Source of the DNA: Neoechinorhynchus agilis
Taxonomy: Eukaryota; Acanthocephala
DNA length: 64,000 bases
Assembly: GCA_051530055.1 (NCBI GenBank)
Contig: CM121342.1
Span: 15,562,001 to 15,626,000 of the forward strand
Direction of reading: 5' to 3'
Each line of letters starts with the position of its first letter. The stretch's first letter is position 1. Below, piece after piece: positions 35,335 through 46,989 of this stretch. The translations under genes and the position numbers were made by a program. Under the pieces are notes generated by a model. That model saw only the letters and a list, made by a program, of their open reading frames with translations, did no database searches and was not told the origin of the DNA.

Positions 35335-35960
35335 ATGTACCTTTTGGTCCTCATGAACACTCGAGTTCTGATTGGATAAATGAATGTGCCTGTTGATTTT
35401 GGAGTGGATTACAGTTCAGGTCGAGTGGGAAGGTCCGGGCGGGTGGTTATTGTTTGCAGGAGCGCTTGTAAGGTTGGTCTTTTCTCAGTTTCATTTCGGG
35501 TTATGACATCCGAGAATATTGGGCAGCATGGAAAAAGAGGGAGTGTGAAACAAGTTGAGATTTCGAGTGTTGTGCTCGTGTGGAAAGGAGAATAAAATAT
35601 GGTAAAAATTGCGGTTCAAGGGGTGATAGGCGTTTTCTTTGTTTTATGAAAATAGCATCAAGCCATTCGGTAAGAGGTGTGCAAATTTTGGATGCACTTT
35701 TATGAAGAATTTCAAGACGGCGGATTTGGGATTTGGATAGGTTGCAAAAGACGGGATAACCGTAGGTTAGGGAGGGTAAGATAAAGCAGAAGTAAAATTT
35801 GTAGAGATCGAGTGAAGGGATTCCTAAATGTCGGAGGTGTTTGAGGAGATTAATTTTAGAGAGTGATGTGCGAATCCCATTCCAAATTTGATTGAAATTG
35901 GAGACCCAGAATTCTTAGGGAGGTGACTCGTAGGATATCATTTAGAAGCTCGGATGTTCC
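35335..35960 (-). mobile_element. LINE J copy 4, 3'-end fragment
   Basis: The terminal block TCATGAACACTCGAGTTCTG, then GGAGCGCTTGTAAGGTTGGT and AAGAATTTCAAGACGGCGGA, matches 6240-6830 in the same orientation. It is non-coding or broken. Confidence 0.75.
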
Positions 35961-35989
35961 TCAAAGAATACAAACTTAGAATCATGATT

Positions 35990-36120
35990 TTTTACAGTGG
36001 CACCCGTGTGCATCTGATTCAGTTTTCGTCGAGAAATGTAGACGTTGAAGTACACTTTTTACCGACCCACCAGCGTGCATCTGATTCAGTGTTCCTCGGT
36101 TAATACAGACATGGGCACGC
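35990..36120. repeat. Imperfect 66-nt tandem duplication
   Basis: GTGCATCTGATTCAG occurs at 36008 and 36074 with related flanks (cgtcgagaaatgtagac / ctcggttaatacagac). Two units only. Confidence 0.5.
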
Positions 36121-36266
36121 ACTTCAGTATGTGAACGAAACTCATGATTGTTCAAGTTCGTGTTTATGTGTGTTTGCTTCAACCTCATCTGAAAGATACT
36201 AAAAAATTCTTTAAAACTGTTGAGTTCCATAAAATCAAATTCATTTTTTCCTTGGTCATACATATA

Positions 36267-37330
36267 TCAAGCATTGAGTCCACAATAGTTCATGGATTTT
36301 GTCCAAAGTTCGTCAATGCTGTGCTCATTAGTTGCAGCAGAAGATGGATTTGTTTCCTTGCAATCACTGAAGTACTTTCCTGTGACTTTTGAAAGTTCGG
36401 GGCAAATAGCAAGGTGAATTGAAGTCTGGGCTCCCTCTTCGGAATTCTTTTGAAACGGTTTCATAATTGGACGAACAAACATCATTACTCTGTTCCAAAA
36501 TGATGATTTACTCTCTAATTCATATGCGAAATTCGATCTGACTGCTCCTGGGTGAAGTGAGTTGGCCGTTACGTTTGTGCCTTTCAGTTTCTTGACCAAT
36601 CCATTCGTGAACAAGATGTTGTAGAGCTTAGCATTTCCATATCCATACCAAGATGAATTTATCACGTTCTTCATATGATCCCAGTCGGGCTTACCCACTG
36701 TTCTTATTTATAAGAATCGATACTTTGAAAAGATACAATTTCTTACATTTATGGGCTACGGATGAGACGTTGATAATTCGTCCCTGCTCTGATTTTTTAA
36801 TATTTTCAAGAAGAAGATTGGTGAACAAAAAGTGTCCGAGGTGGTTGGCCTGAAAATGAATGTCGAACCCGTCTTTGGTAAGTTCTGGTTTTGTCATAAT
36901 GCCTAACGAGACACATTAGCGACTACGAATAATGGATAGAAAATTTACCAGCATTATTGATAAGAATATCGATTTTTTCGTTCTCTTTCGATATTTCTTC
37001 TCCGCACCTTTTCACAGATTGAAGTGAATTCAAATCCATTATTTTGTAACTCAGATCTGCATTTGGAAACTCTTTTTTTAACTCATCTAGAGCTTTTGAT
37101 GCCTTTTCTTCGTTTCTGCAGGCCATTATCACTTTGCATCCTAAGAGAGAAGGAACATTGAGTTCTTGTGTGACCTTTAAAGCAAATGAATACCTCTTGG
37201 AGCAAGTGATTTCGCAGTCTCGAATCCAATTCCGACGTTCGCTCCTGTTATAACAACGGTTTTACCGTCCAATCGTGTCTTGCATTCGCAATGATCTATT
37301 CCGAGATCGATACGCTTAGCAAAACATCCT
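36267..37330 (-). CDS. Short-chain dehydrogenase, retinol dehydrogenase (RDH11-14)-like
   Basis: Exons on the minus strand are separated by introns of about 45-50 nt. Exon near 37330-37190: [20 protein letters not shown] carries the TGxxxGIG cofactor motif. Exon 37138-36948: [20 protein letters not shown] to DILINNAG. Exon to about 36746: [44 protein letters not shown]. Last exon: [12 protein letters not shown], catalytic YGNAK (YxxxK), [25 protein letters not shown], ending CGLNA. All catalytic residues (N, S, Y, K) are present. Known activity of the family: NADP(H)-dependent reduction or oxidation of retinoids and other lipid carbonyls, usually membrane-anchored by the N-terminus. The N-terminal exon with the anchor is not identified; the frame at 37407-37709 is a weak candidate. 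Confidence 0.85.
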
Positions 37331-37344
37331 GTATATTCGTATAC

Positions 37345-38148
37345 GTACTATTTTTGGCGCAGGGAAGATCATTTATTGATAACATCTTAAATTCTATTTT
37401 AGCGGCTTAGCCAATCGAATCATGTAACGGATGGTCGAAATTATGTAACGAAAAAAGTCTTGCATCGTCTAGCGACGTTTGAGAGTACACTGAGTAAAAG
37501 TATGCACCTAAGCAAGACGTAGGAGCAAAGATTCGAGCTAAAGTAGTTTGCTGAAACAGACGAGCATTCTTGCGATGAATCAGAGGTGCAAGCGTTCGGG
37601 CACAAGATTCGACATAATTCAAAATGCTACGCACAAAACCGATTTGGCTTCTTTGTAACAATATCGACAACTCTAGAAAGTTTTGTAGCACATTGATTAG
37701 GGTGCTCATAGAGTATTTGATCGCGAAAATGAAGCCTGTAAGTAGGTTTAATGAGTTATCTGAAGTAACACGAGAGGAACGTTCACAAAAAAGTTTTCAT
37801 ATCTTGTAAATGAATGACGATGAAAACCTGGGTGGATAATAAATGGTGCAAAAATTAATTGAAGAACCATTGTAATATTATGAAATTTGTATGATTTTAT
37901 TTTCTATTTGCTCGTTTGAACAAATCAATTAGATTAAGACCACAATTAAAGTAAACGTTGCTCTCGAGTCATGCGATGAAAACATTTAAAGACCACAAAC
38001 GTTGTTAATTTGATTCAAAAACGATTAATAATATGCTTAGGCCTTCAAGAAATAAAGCGCTGATTCTGGTTTAGGGTTCTAATATGCTGCTCTTCGATCG
38101 CGTTCACACAAAAACTTTTAATTTTTTTCAGAAATATATAATCAAATA
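37345..38148. other. Intergenic; weak minus frame at 37407-37709
   Basis: The minus frame starting near 37709 has a hydrophobic N-terminal third (LINVLQNFLELSILLQ) and might supply the first exon of the dehydrogenase. This is speculative. Nothing else is supported. Confidence 0.3.
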
Positions 38149-38343
38149 CTAATATCGGTTTACTACTCCACTACATCGACACAGTTTATGAGCTGGAAAA
38201 CGCCCAAGAACGGACTGGATGTGATTGCCACAACCGGCCCATGTAATCTTCCCGCACCGTTGGCAACGAATGGCATAACACATTGTCTTTTTTGGACGAT
38301 CGCTGCAATCTTCTATGATCGATTTTTCCAATTCACACAGCAA
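38149..38343 (-). CDS. Small CxxC zinc-binding-type protein (widely conserved, uncharacterised)
   Basis: An in-frame ATG gives MCYAIRCQRCGKITWAGCGN, then HIQSVLGRFPAHKLCRCSG. The pattern CxxCGK(T/I)TWAGCGxH...C.C is a small protein motif I recognise from fungi, plants and other eukaryotes, with no established function to my knowledge. The four cysteines and one histidine suggest a single zinc site. The frame extends upstream to a TTG codon at 38343 without an ATG. The likely start is the ATG about 60 nt further in, or an upstream exon exists. Confidence 0.7.
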   Translation of the reverse strand: MLCELEKSIIEDCSDRPKKTMCYAIRCQRCGKITWAGCGNHIQSVLGRFPAHKLCRCSGVVNRY

Positions 38344-38639
38344 TTATACAATCAGATTGCTGAATAAGTTGCCATGGTTACAAACGAGCTATTCGCGATT
38401 TCATTGGTGGATAGATATATTTTAATTTTTTAGCGAACAACCCTATAGGAATCCTTAAAGACATATGCATATACCTAGATTCATCGAATCTCAAATTTGA
38501 ATTGATAATCACTTAAGCCATCAGACTAAATACACTTTTGACTTTAGCAACAGATCCAGGATTTTTATGATGCAAAAAATAACAACACGTGATTTCAGAA
38601 TGCTAAAACATCGTGTTCTTTCGTTTATTGCCGCGTCTA

Positions 38640-41240
38640 AAATTTATGAGCGGTAGGGCGAGGCTTTTTAACGAAATCAATTCAATAAAATATATTTCAC
38701 CTGGCGATCACCACCTCGCCAACTGTATAATTCCGAAGGATTTTCTCTTGATGATTAAAGACGTTTCATTCCATAGGACTTTCTGTTAAGATTTTCTTGA
38801 CTATTTTAACTCGTTGAAGATGTGGTGATCATAATACCTCGGATAAAACAAATTTAGATATTTCGTGAGAAGCCATCGTCTAAAGCTTAAAAGATCAGTG
38901 ATGACTCGAGACTTCCTAACGGAATCTATTCAATAAAATATGTTTCATCCGGCGATCACGACTTCGCCAACTGTACAATTCCGAGGGATTTTCTCTTGAT
39001 GAGTAATGACGTTTAATTCCTCGGGCCTTTCTGTTAAGGTTTTTTCGACCATTTTAACTTGTTGAAGATGTGGTGATCATAATCCCACGGATAAGACAAA
39101 TTGAGGTATTTCGTGAGGAAGTCTCCTTCTAAAATTTACAAGATGAGCGGTGGGGCGAGGCTTTTTAACGAAATCAATTCAATAAAATATGTTTCATCCG
39201 GCGATCACCACTTCGCCAACTGTATCATTCCGAAGGATTTTCTCTTGATGATTAAAGACGTTTCATTCCATAGGACTTAATGTTAAGATTTTCTTGACAA
39301 TTTTAACTTGTTGAAGATGTGGTGATCATAATCCCTCGGATAAAACAAATTGAGATATTTCGTGAGAAGCCATCGTCTAAAACTTAAAAGATCAGTGATG
39401 ACTCGAGACTTCCTAACGGAATCTGTTGAATAAAATATGTTTCATCCGGCGATCACGACTTCGCCAACTGTACAATTCCGAGGGATTTTCTCTTGATGAG
39501 TAATGACGTTTAATTCCTCGGGCCTTTCTGTTAAGGTTTTTTCGACCATTTTAACTTGTTGAAGATGTGGTGATCATAATCCCACGGATAAGACAAATTG
39601 AGGTATTTCGTGAAGTCTCCTTCTAAAATTTACAAGATGAGCGGTGGGGCGAGGCTTTTTAACGAAATCAATTCAATAAAATATGTTTCATCCGGCGATC
39701 ACCACCTCGCCAACTGTACAATTCCGAGGGACTTTCTCTTGATGATTAAAGACGTTTGATTCCTCGGGCCTTGCTGTTATGGTTTTCTATATCATTTTAA
39801 CTTGTTGAAGATGTGGCGATCACATTCCCTCGGATAAAACCAATTGAAATATTTCGTGAGAAGCCATCGTCTAAAACTTATGAGTGGTGCGGCGAGGCTT
39901 CCTAACGAAATCAATTCAATAAAATATGTTTCATCAGGCGATCACGACTTCGCCAACTGTATCATTCCGAAGGATTTTCTCTTGATTATTAAGGACGTTT
40001 GATTCCTCGGGCCTTTCTGTTAAGGTTTTCTCGACTATTTTAACTCGTTGAAGATGTGGTGATCACATTCCCTCGGATAAAACAAATTGAGATATTTCGT
40101 GAGAAGCCATTGTCTAAAACTTAAAAGATCAGTGATGGCTCGAGACTTCCTAACGGAATCTATTCAATAAAATATGTTTCATCAGGCGATCACGACTTCG
40201 CCAACTGTATCATTCCGAAGGATTTTCTCTTGATTATTAAGGACGTTTGATTCCTCGGGCCTTTCTGTTAAGGTTTTCTCGACCATTTTAACTTGTTGAA
40301 GATGTGGTGATCATAATCCCTCTCATAAAACAAATCGAGATATTTCGTGGGAAGCCATCGTCTAAAGCTTAAAAGATGAGTGGTGCGGTGAGGCTTCCTA
40401 ACGAAATCAATTCAATAAAATATGTTTCATCCGGCGATCACCACCTCGCCGACTGTACCATTCCGAAGGATTTTCTCTTGATGATTAAAGACGTTTGAAT
40501 CCATAGTACTTTTTTCAGGTTTTCTTGACTACTTTAACTTATTGGAGATGTGATGATCATTATCTCCTGGATAAAACAAATTTAGATATTTCATGGTAAG
40601 CCCTCGTCTAAAACTTAAAAGATTTGTGATAAGGCGAGGCTTCCTAACGAAATCAATTCAAAATATATATTTCACCCGGCGATCACCACCTCGCCAACTG
40701 TATCATTCCGAAGCATTTTCTCTTGATTATTAAGGACGTTTGATTCCTCGGGCCTTTCTGTTAAGGTTTTCTTGACCATTTTAACTTGTTGAAGATGTGG
40801 TGATCATAATCCCACGGATAAGACAAATTGAGGTATTTCGTGAGGAAGTCTCCTTCTAAAATTTATAAGATGAGCGGTGGGGCGAGGCTTTTTAACGAAA
40901 TCAATTCAATAAAATATGTTTCATCCGGCGATCACCACCTCGCCAACTGTACAATTCCGAGGGATTTTCTCTTGATGAGTAATGACGTTTAATTCGATTG
41001 GACATTCTGTTAAGGTTTTCGTGACTATTTTAAGTTATTGAAAATGTGATGATCATAATTCTTCGGGTAGAAGAAATTGAGATATTTTGTGAGAAGCCAT
41101 CGTCTAAAACTTATAAGATGAGTGATGCGTCAAGGCTACCTAACGAAATCAATTCAATAAAATATGTTTCATCCGGCGATCACCACCTCGCCAACTGTAT
41201 CATTCCAAGGGATTTTCCCTTGATGACTAGATGAAGTGCT
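38640..41240. repeat. 246-nt tandem array, 11 units
   Basis: AACGAAATCAATTCAATAAA or close variants recur 11 times from 38671 to about 41135, mean spacing 246 nt. Within each unit, GTGGTGATCATAATCC...GGATAAAACAAATTGA is partly complementary to TTCAATAAAATATG..CATCCGGCGATCACCAC, so each unit can fold on itself around GGCGAGGCTTCCTAACGAAA. Units alternate between two subtypes (for example GATGACTCGAGACTTC versus GGGGCGAGGCTTTTT), hinting at higher-order repeats. It is related in sequence to the 48130 array and the 52072 hairpin. It ends about 480 nt upstream of GINS4. Confidence 0.93.
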
Positions 41241-41724
41241 TACTATTTATCTAAAACGTTGATGAGGTTTCTCACCGGAATTGGTGGAAATCTTTATAAC
41301 TTATTTTAATCAACTCTTACACTGCTAATGATGCGATCCAAGTAAATCTATTTTGATAACTATTGAGTGTATAATTACAATATACTGAAGACCAAGAAAG
41401 TACATTTTTTTGTCATTTAGAATACCACAGGCCGAGTAATTTTTGAATCTGCACATAGGTATTGACCTCTTTCCCGTTCGATTTTGCGTATAAACAAGGC
41501 AGTAATTCCGAACTTTTATTTGGACATCAGATCGCAAAGCACAGGACAACTTGCAAACAATAATTACAAGATAAGCCAGAAAAGCTATCTATAATGGACC
41601 CAAATGTGAGATTTTTATAATGACTGTTGAAGCAATAATGGGAACGTAAAATACAGATTAATTTTTTGTAAATTTACAAGTGTTTCTAACATTTCGATTG
41701 ATCTCAAGATGCTGTCGTTTTTAG

Positions 41725-42834
41725 ATGAGTCAAAACAGCAATGGTGAAATGTCTGGAAACAGTGCGGACTTTATAGACGATGACAGATCCATATCAATCG
41801 CTGGTTCAGAAGAGGACAATAATCCCATTCTCTCCTGCCAGGAAGTAATAGACGTGCTCACAATGCGTTGGATGAACGAGAAACGCGCACCAAAACTTTT
41901 ACCAGCGCAACCTGAACTTTTAAGGGCCGTATTTAAACTAATAAGTGAACAAAACGCAGTGCTAACTACTCGACCGGCGCTCGCTATTCGTCGTGAGCTT
42001 ATTCAACAAGATTTGGATACGACGAACCTGTTTGCTTTTTTGAAATATGTACTTCTCTTCAAATTTACCTTATAACAATTGTTCATTTGGAGTAACTGCT
42101 TATTCCAATGGCAAAATACTCAAACTCGCTCAAAAGTTTGCATTTTTGAGAGTTTACCATCGTCCCAAACTACGACATTCTATAGGAATCGTTTTTTATT
42201 TCCTTTCTTTTCCAAATGGCACTCTTTCTAAATTTATGACTTTCAGTTAATTTCCTTTTGTTGCCAAGGAGGAAGGAATAGATATCTTTTTTGAGGACGA
42301 AACAAAAACAACAACGATTAAAAATGTGAGTACCAAGGCTTTGTGGAAAGTTCGTATTGTGGAAGATTGCGTTTACTTGGGACGTTAAAAGCGAACGGTC
42401 GCCACAGAGTCAAATATGTTTTAGCGGACTACTTACGGACAAGGATAAAGAAGATCGACACATACAGTGGATTCGTAGTTCTGAATGATCAAAGAACGGA
42501 TTCCAACGGAGAGGATTTCTTGACGGATGAAGAATACGCCTACGCCTGTGAGCACTTCCGCATTCTTTATCAAGAGCACATGCGGAGCAGTGTGTTAAAC
42601 AAAATCCCGGCTAGTTTGCAGGCCTACCCGATTCAACCATTTCCGTTGAACAAGTTTGTTCTGTGTCAACCAAAACAAGACGTTGAAGTATCTATCAAAT
42701 TATGCAACGGAAGCTTTAATTCAGTGACAGGAGCCGAATATCGAACGGTAGCTTTAAAGCGAAACAGAGTGTACTGCTTACCTTTTGAGGCTATTGAGGA
42801 TTTACTGAATTATGCAAAGGTACATTTAGAATAG
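41725..42834 (+). CDS. GINS4: GINS complex subunit SLD5
   Basis: ATG at 41725 directly follows GTCGTTTTTAG. Exon 1 encodes an acidic head (DFIDDDRSISIAGSEEDNN) and then the SLD5 signature LTMRWMNEKRAPKLLPAQPE with IRRELIQQDLD. One or two introns lie between about 42036 and 42390. The last exon reads RHRVKYVLADYLRTRIKKID, then LTDEEYAYACEHFRILYQEH, ending EDLLNYAKVHLE. Known role: with PSF1-3, joins MCM2-7 and CDC45 in the CMG helicase for DNA replication. Length (about 250 residues after splicing) is near the usual 220-230, with a longer N-terminal acidic segment. Confidence 0.92.
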
Positions 42835-43044
42835 TCAGAATATGGGGATAAAGTAAAAGTACACTGACTGTTCTAAAATAATCCTATTCTGAACAAACTC
42901 AGCAAGTATGATAAATAAATTGTCGAGATTCCTGGCATTTTTAAATATTTTAACGACCTTGTACGATCAATTTTAAAGCGAATTTGATGAACAATTTTCG
43001 AGCCGCCACATTTTTAAAATCTTTAAGTCTAGCCGGCCGGTAAC

Positions 43045-43359
43045 TTTTTATTCAGTATCTATGTGTGGCCTTTTTCACGGTTGATAATTTTTTCACGGGC
43101 ACACAGCCCACCGATCTCTTACATCAGAGAAGTGATTGAATCACTTCGACTCGGAACCACACGGTTATGAGTTTTGTATGCGTCCCTCCGGATTCTAAGA
43201 TAATTCCCGAGGAGGCGGGACTCATCGGAGAGTTTCTTTAAATTGAGCGGTATTTCGTCCCCTTTGCTTCTGCGTCATATGCGGTAACGGATTCGAACAA
43301 TTTGACCCAAACTGGGATCAGGAGCTTTAGTTCAATTAACCATTCGGCACAATTCACAC
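43045..43359 (-). mobile_element. tRNA-derived SINE (family 1), single copy
   Basis: On the minus strand the head reads TTGTGCCGAATGGTTAATTG (A-box) and TTGTTCGAATCCGTTACCGC (B-box). The body shares GGACGAAATACCGCT and ATCACTTCTCTGATGTAA with the tandem copies at 48473-49540. It ends in a short A-run. Its head lies directly against the 3' end of the RTE copy at 43370. Confidence 0.75.
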
Positions 43360-43369
43360 GTGCTCTCCA

Positions 43370-44285
43370 CTTCATACGGCCAAGGCTGCATCCGATCGGA
43401 GGCCTTTTTGGTTCAAGTGAGCATTGAGTATGTCGAGGCATCGCTGCTTCGGGCACCCTTTCGGTCTACTTCCTTCGACAGTGAGTTCTAAACTAGTTTT
43501 GGCGATTGTGCCAGGGTTCGCTCTCATTACATGACCTAACCATTGTAGGCGTGCTTGCTGCACTTTACTGGTGATGGGTGCCACTCCATATCAGAATTAT
43601 TGTTTAGGTCTACACCCTATAAATGATTATTTATTAAAGGCATTGCGAACCTCGTTGGGTTCATCTAGAACTGATGATGAACTCGACGAGGTTCGAAACG
43701 TCTTTAACAAATAATCATTTACCGTGTGTAGATCTAAAAAACATACCAATCACATTCCCTGGTATCTCAAATATCACCACTCCATATCGATTCCGAATTT
43801 CTTCATTTCGGACGTGATCTTTGAGGGTGAAACTGCTGATCCATCTTAGCATTCTTGTTTCCTTGACGGCCAGTTGGCATTCAGTGTGCTTCGTTATCGG
43901 CCAACACTGCGCCGTATAAGGCCACGGGTCTGATCACTGCTCGGTAAATCTTGAACTTCAAACTGTCTTTTATTTGGCGATCACAAAGGACGCCTGTCGT
44001 AGTTCTTCATTTGGCCCAGTCGGCTGATATTCTCGCCTACAGCTCGCATTCGAGATCACAATCATCAGAAATTACCGAGCCTAAGTATTTAAACTTGTTC
44101 ACCGGTTTGATATGTTTCTCATTGATGAAAATAGTAGCCAGATCGTTTTCATCGTTTGTCGAGAGTATTCTGTTTTTCCAAGTTTACCCGTAGCCCATGC
44201 CTGCCAACTTTGTTAATTTCGTTCTATCGTTCGATGCATGGAGGATGTCTCGCGGGTTATCGAGTCCATACGTGTGATTTTCCAT
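43370..44285 (-). mobile_element. RTE-clade LINE, C-terminal part, interrupted by hairpin E
   Basis: The minus strand encodes HIKPVNKFKYLGSVISDDCD, then VRNEEIRNRYGVAPITSKVQ, QARLQWLGHVMRANPG and GCPKQRCLDILNAHLNQKGL. These are the classic RT thumb and C-terminus of RTE elements. Element E (43593-43776) splits the codons of RNRYGV. Other frame changes are present. Confidence 0.82.
43581..43788. mobile_element. Hairpin element E (family F1) with 12-nt target duplication, inside an RTE LINE
   Basis: CCACTCCATATC occurs at 43581-43592 and 43777-43788. The 184-nt insert has F1 arms (AATTATTGTTTAGGTCTACA and its partner), the apex AACTGATGATGAACTCGACG then AGGTTCGAAAC, and a one-sided tail ending near 43776. 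Removing insert plus one repeat restores a continuous RTE reading frame, which fixes the boundaries. Confidence 0.92.
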
Positions 44286-44289
44286 AATT

Positions 44290-46303
44290 CGTCGACCTCG
44301 AATTCACATTGACGACGGTACCAGCAACAAAACCGATCATGACATGAAAGGCAATAAATTCCAGCACGAGAAGAACGACAACTTGTGACTTACAGCATCG
44401 GTAGCGGAAGGAAAATGCAAATTAAATACAAGAAAAATGGAGAGAAGTGAAAACCGTAAAAACTATACCTGGAGGGACAGCACCGTTTACTATGTTAAGA
44501 CATGGAGGTCGAGAACATCAAACGGACCAAATACAGGATGATTAGTAAAATCAAATGGTGGCGACTTGATCAAACTCCATATCGTGAGGAATTCAAGAAG
44601 CAGGTCATCAGCATTCTAAATCACGACATTGAGGATACGAACAGATGATGGATCAAATCGGTAGAGGAAATTCGTAGAACAAGCGGAGAAACCCTTGGAG
44701 TAACCACAGGTAGAAAAGGATCGAAACAAGAAAAATGGTGGTGGAACGACGAGATGCAAAGGGCGATAGCGGACAAAAAGAGTGCGAAAAAGAAAATTTA
44801 TGCAGATCATTCTAGGGGGAACAAGGAAATATATAAGAAGGCGAGAAAAAGAGCTAAGAAAGATGTGGCGATAGGGATGTGTTCAAAGTGACGAAGATCA
44901 AAGATCAGAGATCGAAGTACATTATCAGGGTAAAGCAAATTAAGGGCAAGGATGGGAACATTTTGAGCGAAGAAAAAGAAGTTAAAGAAAGGGGGGTTGC
45001 TATGATCAACTGTTGAACAGTAAGAATGGAGCAGAAAGAGTGGAAGAGCAGGAACCTAACGAAAGATAGGTCATCGCAATACGGGCCCAGACGAAATACA
45101 CATAGAGATCTGGAAAGTGCGCACACTGGTGCCGATATACAAACAGAGAGGAGATGTCAGAGCTTGTTCAAGCTATCGAAGAATCAAATTGTTGAGCCAC
45201 ACCATGAAGCTATACTAAAGGATAATTGATCATCGCCTGGGGAGCGAAATGTCCATATCAGAGGCGCAGAGAGGATTTATGCCCGGTAGAAGTAGTACCG
45301 AAGCTGACTTCGCGTTACGCCACTTATATGAAAAATGTCATGAAAAACGAAGAGAAATACACAGCGTGTTCATCGACCTCGAAAAATCAAATGAAACTGT
45401 CCCTAGAAAACTGGACTGGAACTGTCTTAGAAGAAAACTCTGCTCCAAGACTGATATCACAGCGATTCAGGGCATGTACATGCGGAGCAAAGTAAATATA
45501 AGGACGCCAGCTGGTAATACAGATAGCTTCTCAGTGAACGTGGGATAGCATTATAGTTCGGCTTTGAACCCTTATTTGTTGGTAGTCACTATGGATGAAA
45601 TCAGCAAACCGATCAGTAAAGGTCCACTATGGAAGATGTTTTTTGCCGACGATATCGTCCTCTCCAGCTATAATTTACAGGATCTCAACAATGACCTAGA
45701 GAAATGGAGGGAAGCTCTGGAAAGTCGAGGTCTAAAAATTTCCCGGGGGAGAAATCAGTCTACGTGGGAACTGAAAGCATATCCTTTCAAGAGACGGCTG
45801 CAGAAATCCGACAGATTCAAGTACCTCGGCTCTCTATAGTGCCGATGCAAAACGAAATCACCGCCCAGATTTCATCGAGAATAAATAGCGGATGGATGAA
45901 GTGGAAAAGCCTAACTAGGATCTTGTATGATAGCAAAGTACCTCTGGTCTTGAAAGGTAGAGTCTTCAAGATGGCAATCGGACCAGCCATGTTATATAAG
46001 GCGGAGACATGGAACACTGCCAATCAGATCAAGCGAATGCAGGCCGAGGATGAAATGAAGATGATTAGGTGCATGTGTGGGGTGACCAGGCAAAAAATTA
46101 TCCCAAATAATGCGGTCCGGTGGTCAACGAAGGTGGAGGACGTGAAGGAAGCTATCGCGAAACAGAGCGACATGGTGAAAAGTGAAGAGCCGAATCGATT
46201 TATTCGAAAAGTTGAGAAAATGGAAATCGAAGGGACCAGGAGACGCGGAAGGCCGAGAAAACGATGGAAAGATTGTGTGACTGAGGAGAAGGGAAAAGCA
46301 TGA
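44290..46303 (+). mobile_element. RTE-clade LINE, nearly complete RT, defective
   Basis: The plus strand reads VPIYKQRGDVRACSSYRRIK, QRGFMPGRSSTEADFALRHL, HSVFIDLEKSNETVPRKLDW, FFADDIVLSSYNL, LESRGLKIS. It ends with KMIRCMCGVTRQKI and EIEGTRRRGRPRKRWKDCV, the typical RTE tail. Upstream 44300-44880 holds pre-RT sequence (WWIKSVEEIRRTSGETLGVT). Several stops and frame shifts occur. It lies head-to-head with the RTE fragment at 43370-44285. Confidence 0.85.
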
Positions 46304-46989
46304 AGAAAGTTGTTGTTTCTATTTTCCAAACGTTGTGTTTGCTTTTCGATTTCGAAGCCATAACAATTCAAAACTTGACAATAAACTGATCTAATACCCC
46401 ATTACGGAGGAAATAAATTTCTTTTACTAAAATCACCTTTAAGCTTTTTTCAACTACAAAACGCATTTATATAAAGTTCATGCAGTTGACCTGATCGGAA
46501 TAATTGACTTTTTCCTATAATCCAAGTTTTCTGCCGTGTACTCAAAAAACACCTATAAAGAATCAGGCGATTATCTAATAAAAAGTCAACTTCATTCGTT
46601 TTTAATGCGATTCCTCGTTCGGGTGTCGACAAGCGACCTAAATATAAATAACAACGTCCATCGAAGTCGTCCTAATTTACCCAAAAAGAAACTCATTTCT
46701 TCCGTATTTAAACGTCATTTCCCACTTCCTAGAATGTAGATTCCGCTTTGACGAAATCGATTATTCTGGTAATTGCGCAATTTTTGGTTGGAATGACACA
46801 CCATTTGAAAGCATAAATTATTGTTAAAATTAAACTGATAGGGATGGAACCTTCAGACTCTGCGTAGAGGACTAAGGATTACACTCCTCCCTTTGTGAAC
46901 AGATCACGGCTCCGGTTGGTTTGTAAGTGAAGAATCAAAACTCGAACGATGCCACTTCGTATTGTTCTTAATTTTCTCTTTTTTTGAAG
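46304..46989. other. Intergenic, no gene seen
   Basis: AT-rich stretch between the RTE 3' end and the proteasome gene. A CAATTTTTGG string near 46774 resembles an Sm site but has no supporting stems. No gene is supported. Confidence 0.4.

Noticed and set aside
46774-46790. snRNA or leader RNA with Sm site CAATTTTTGG
   Set aside because: No flanking stems and no similarity to U1, U2, U4, U5 or known leader RNAs; single copy.
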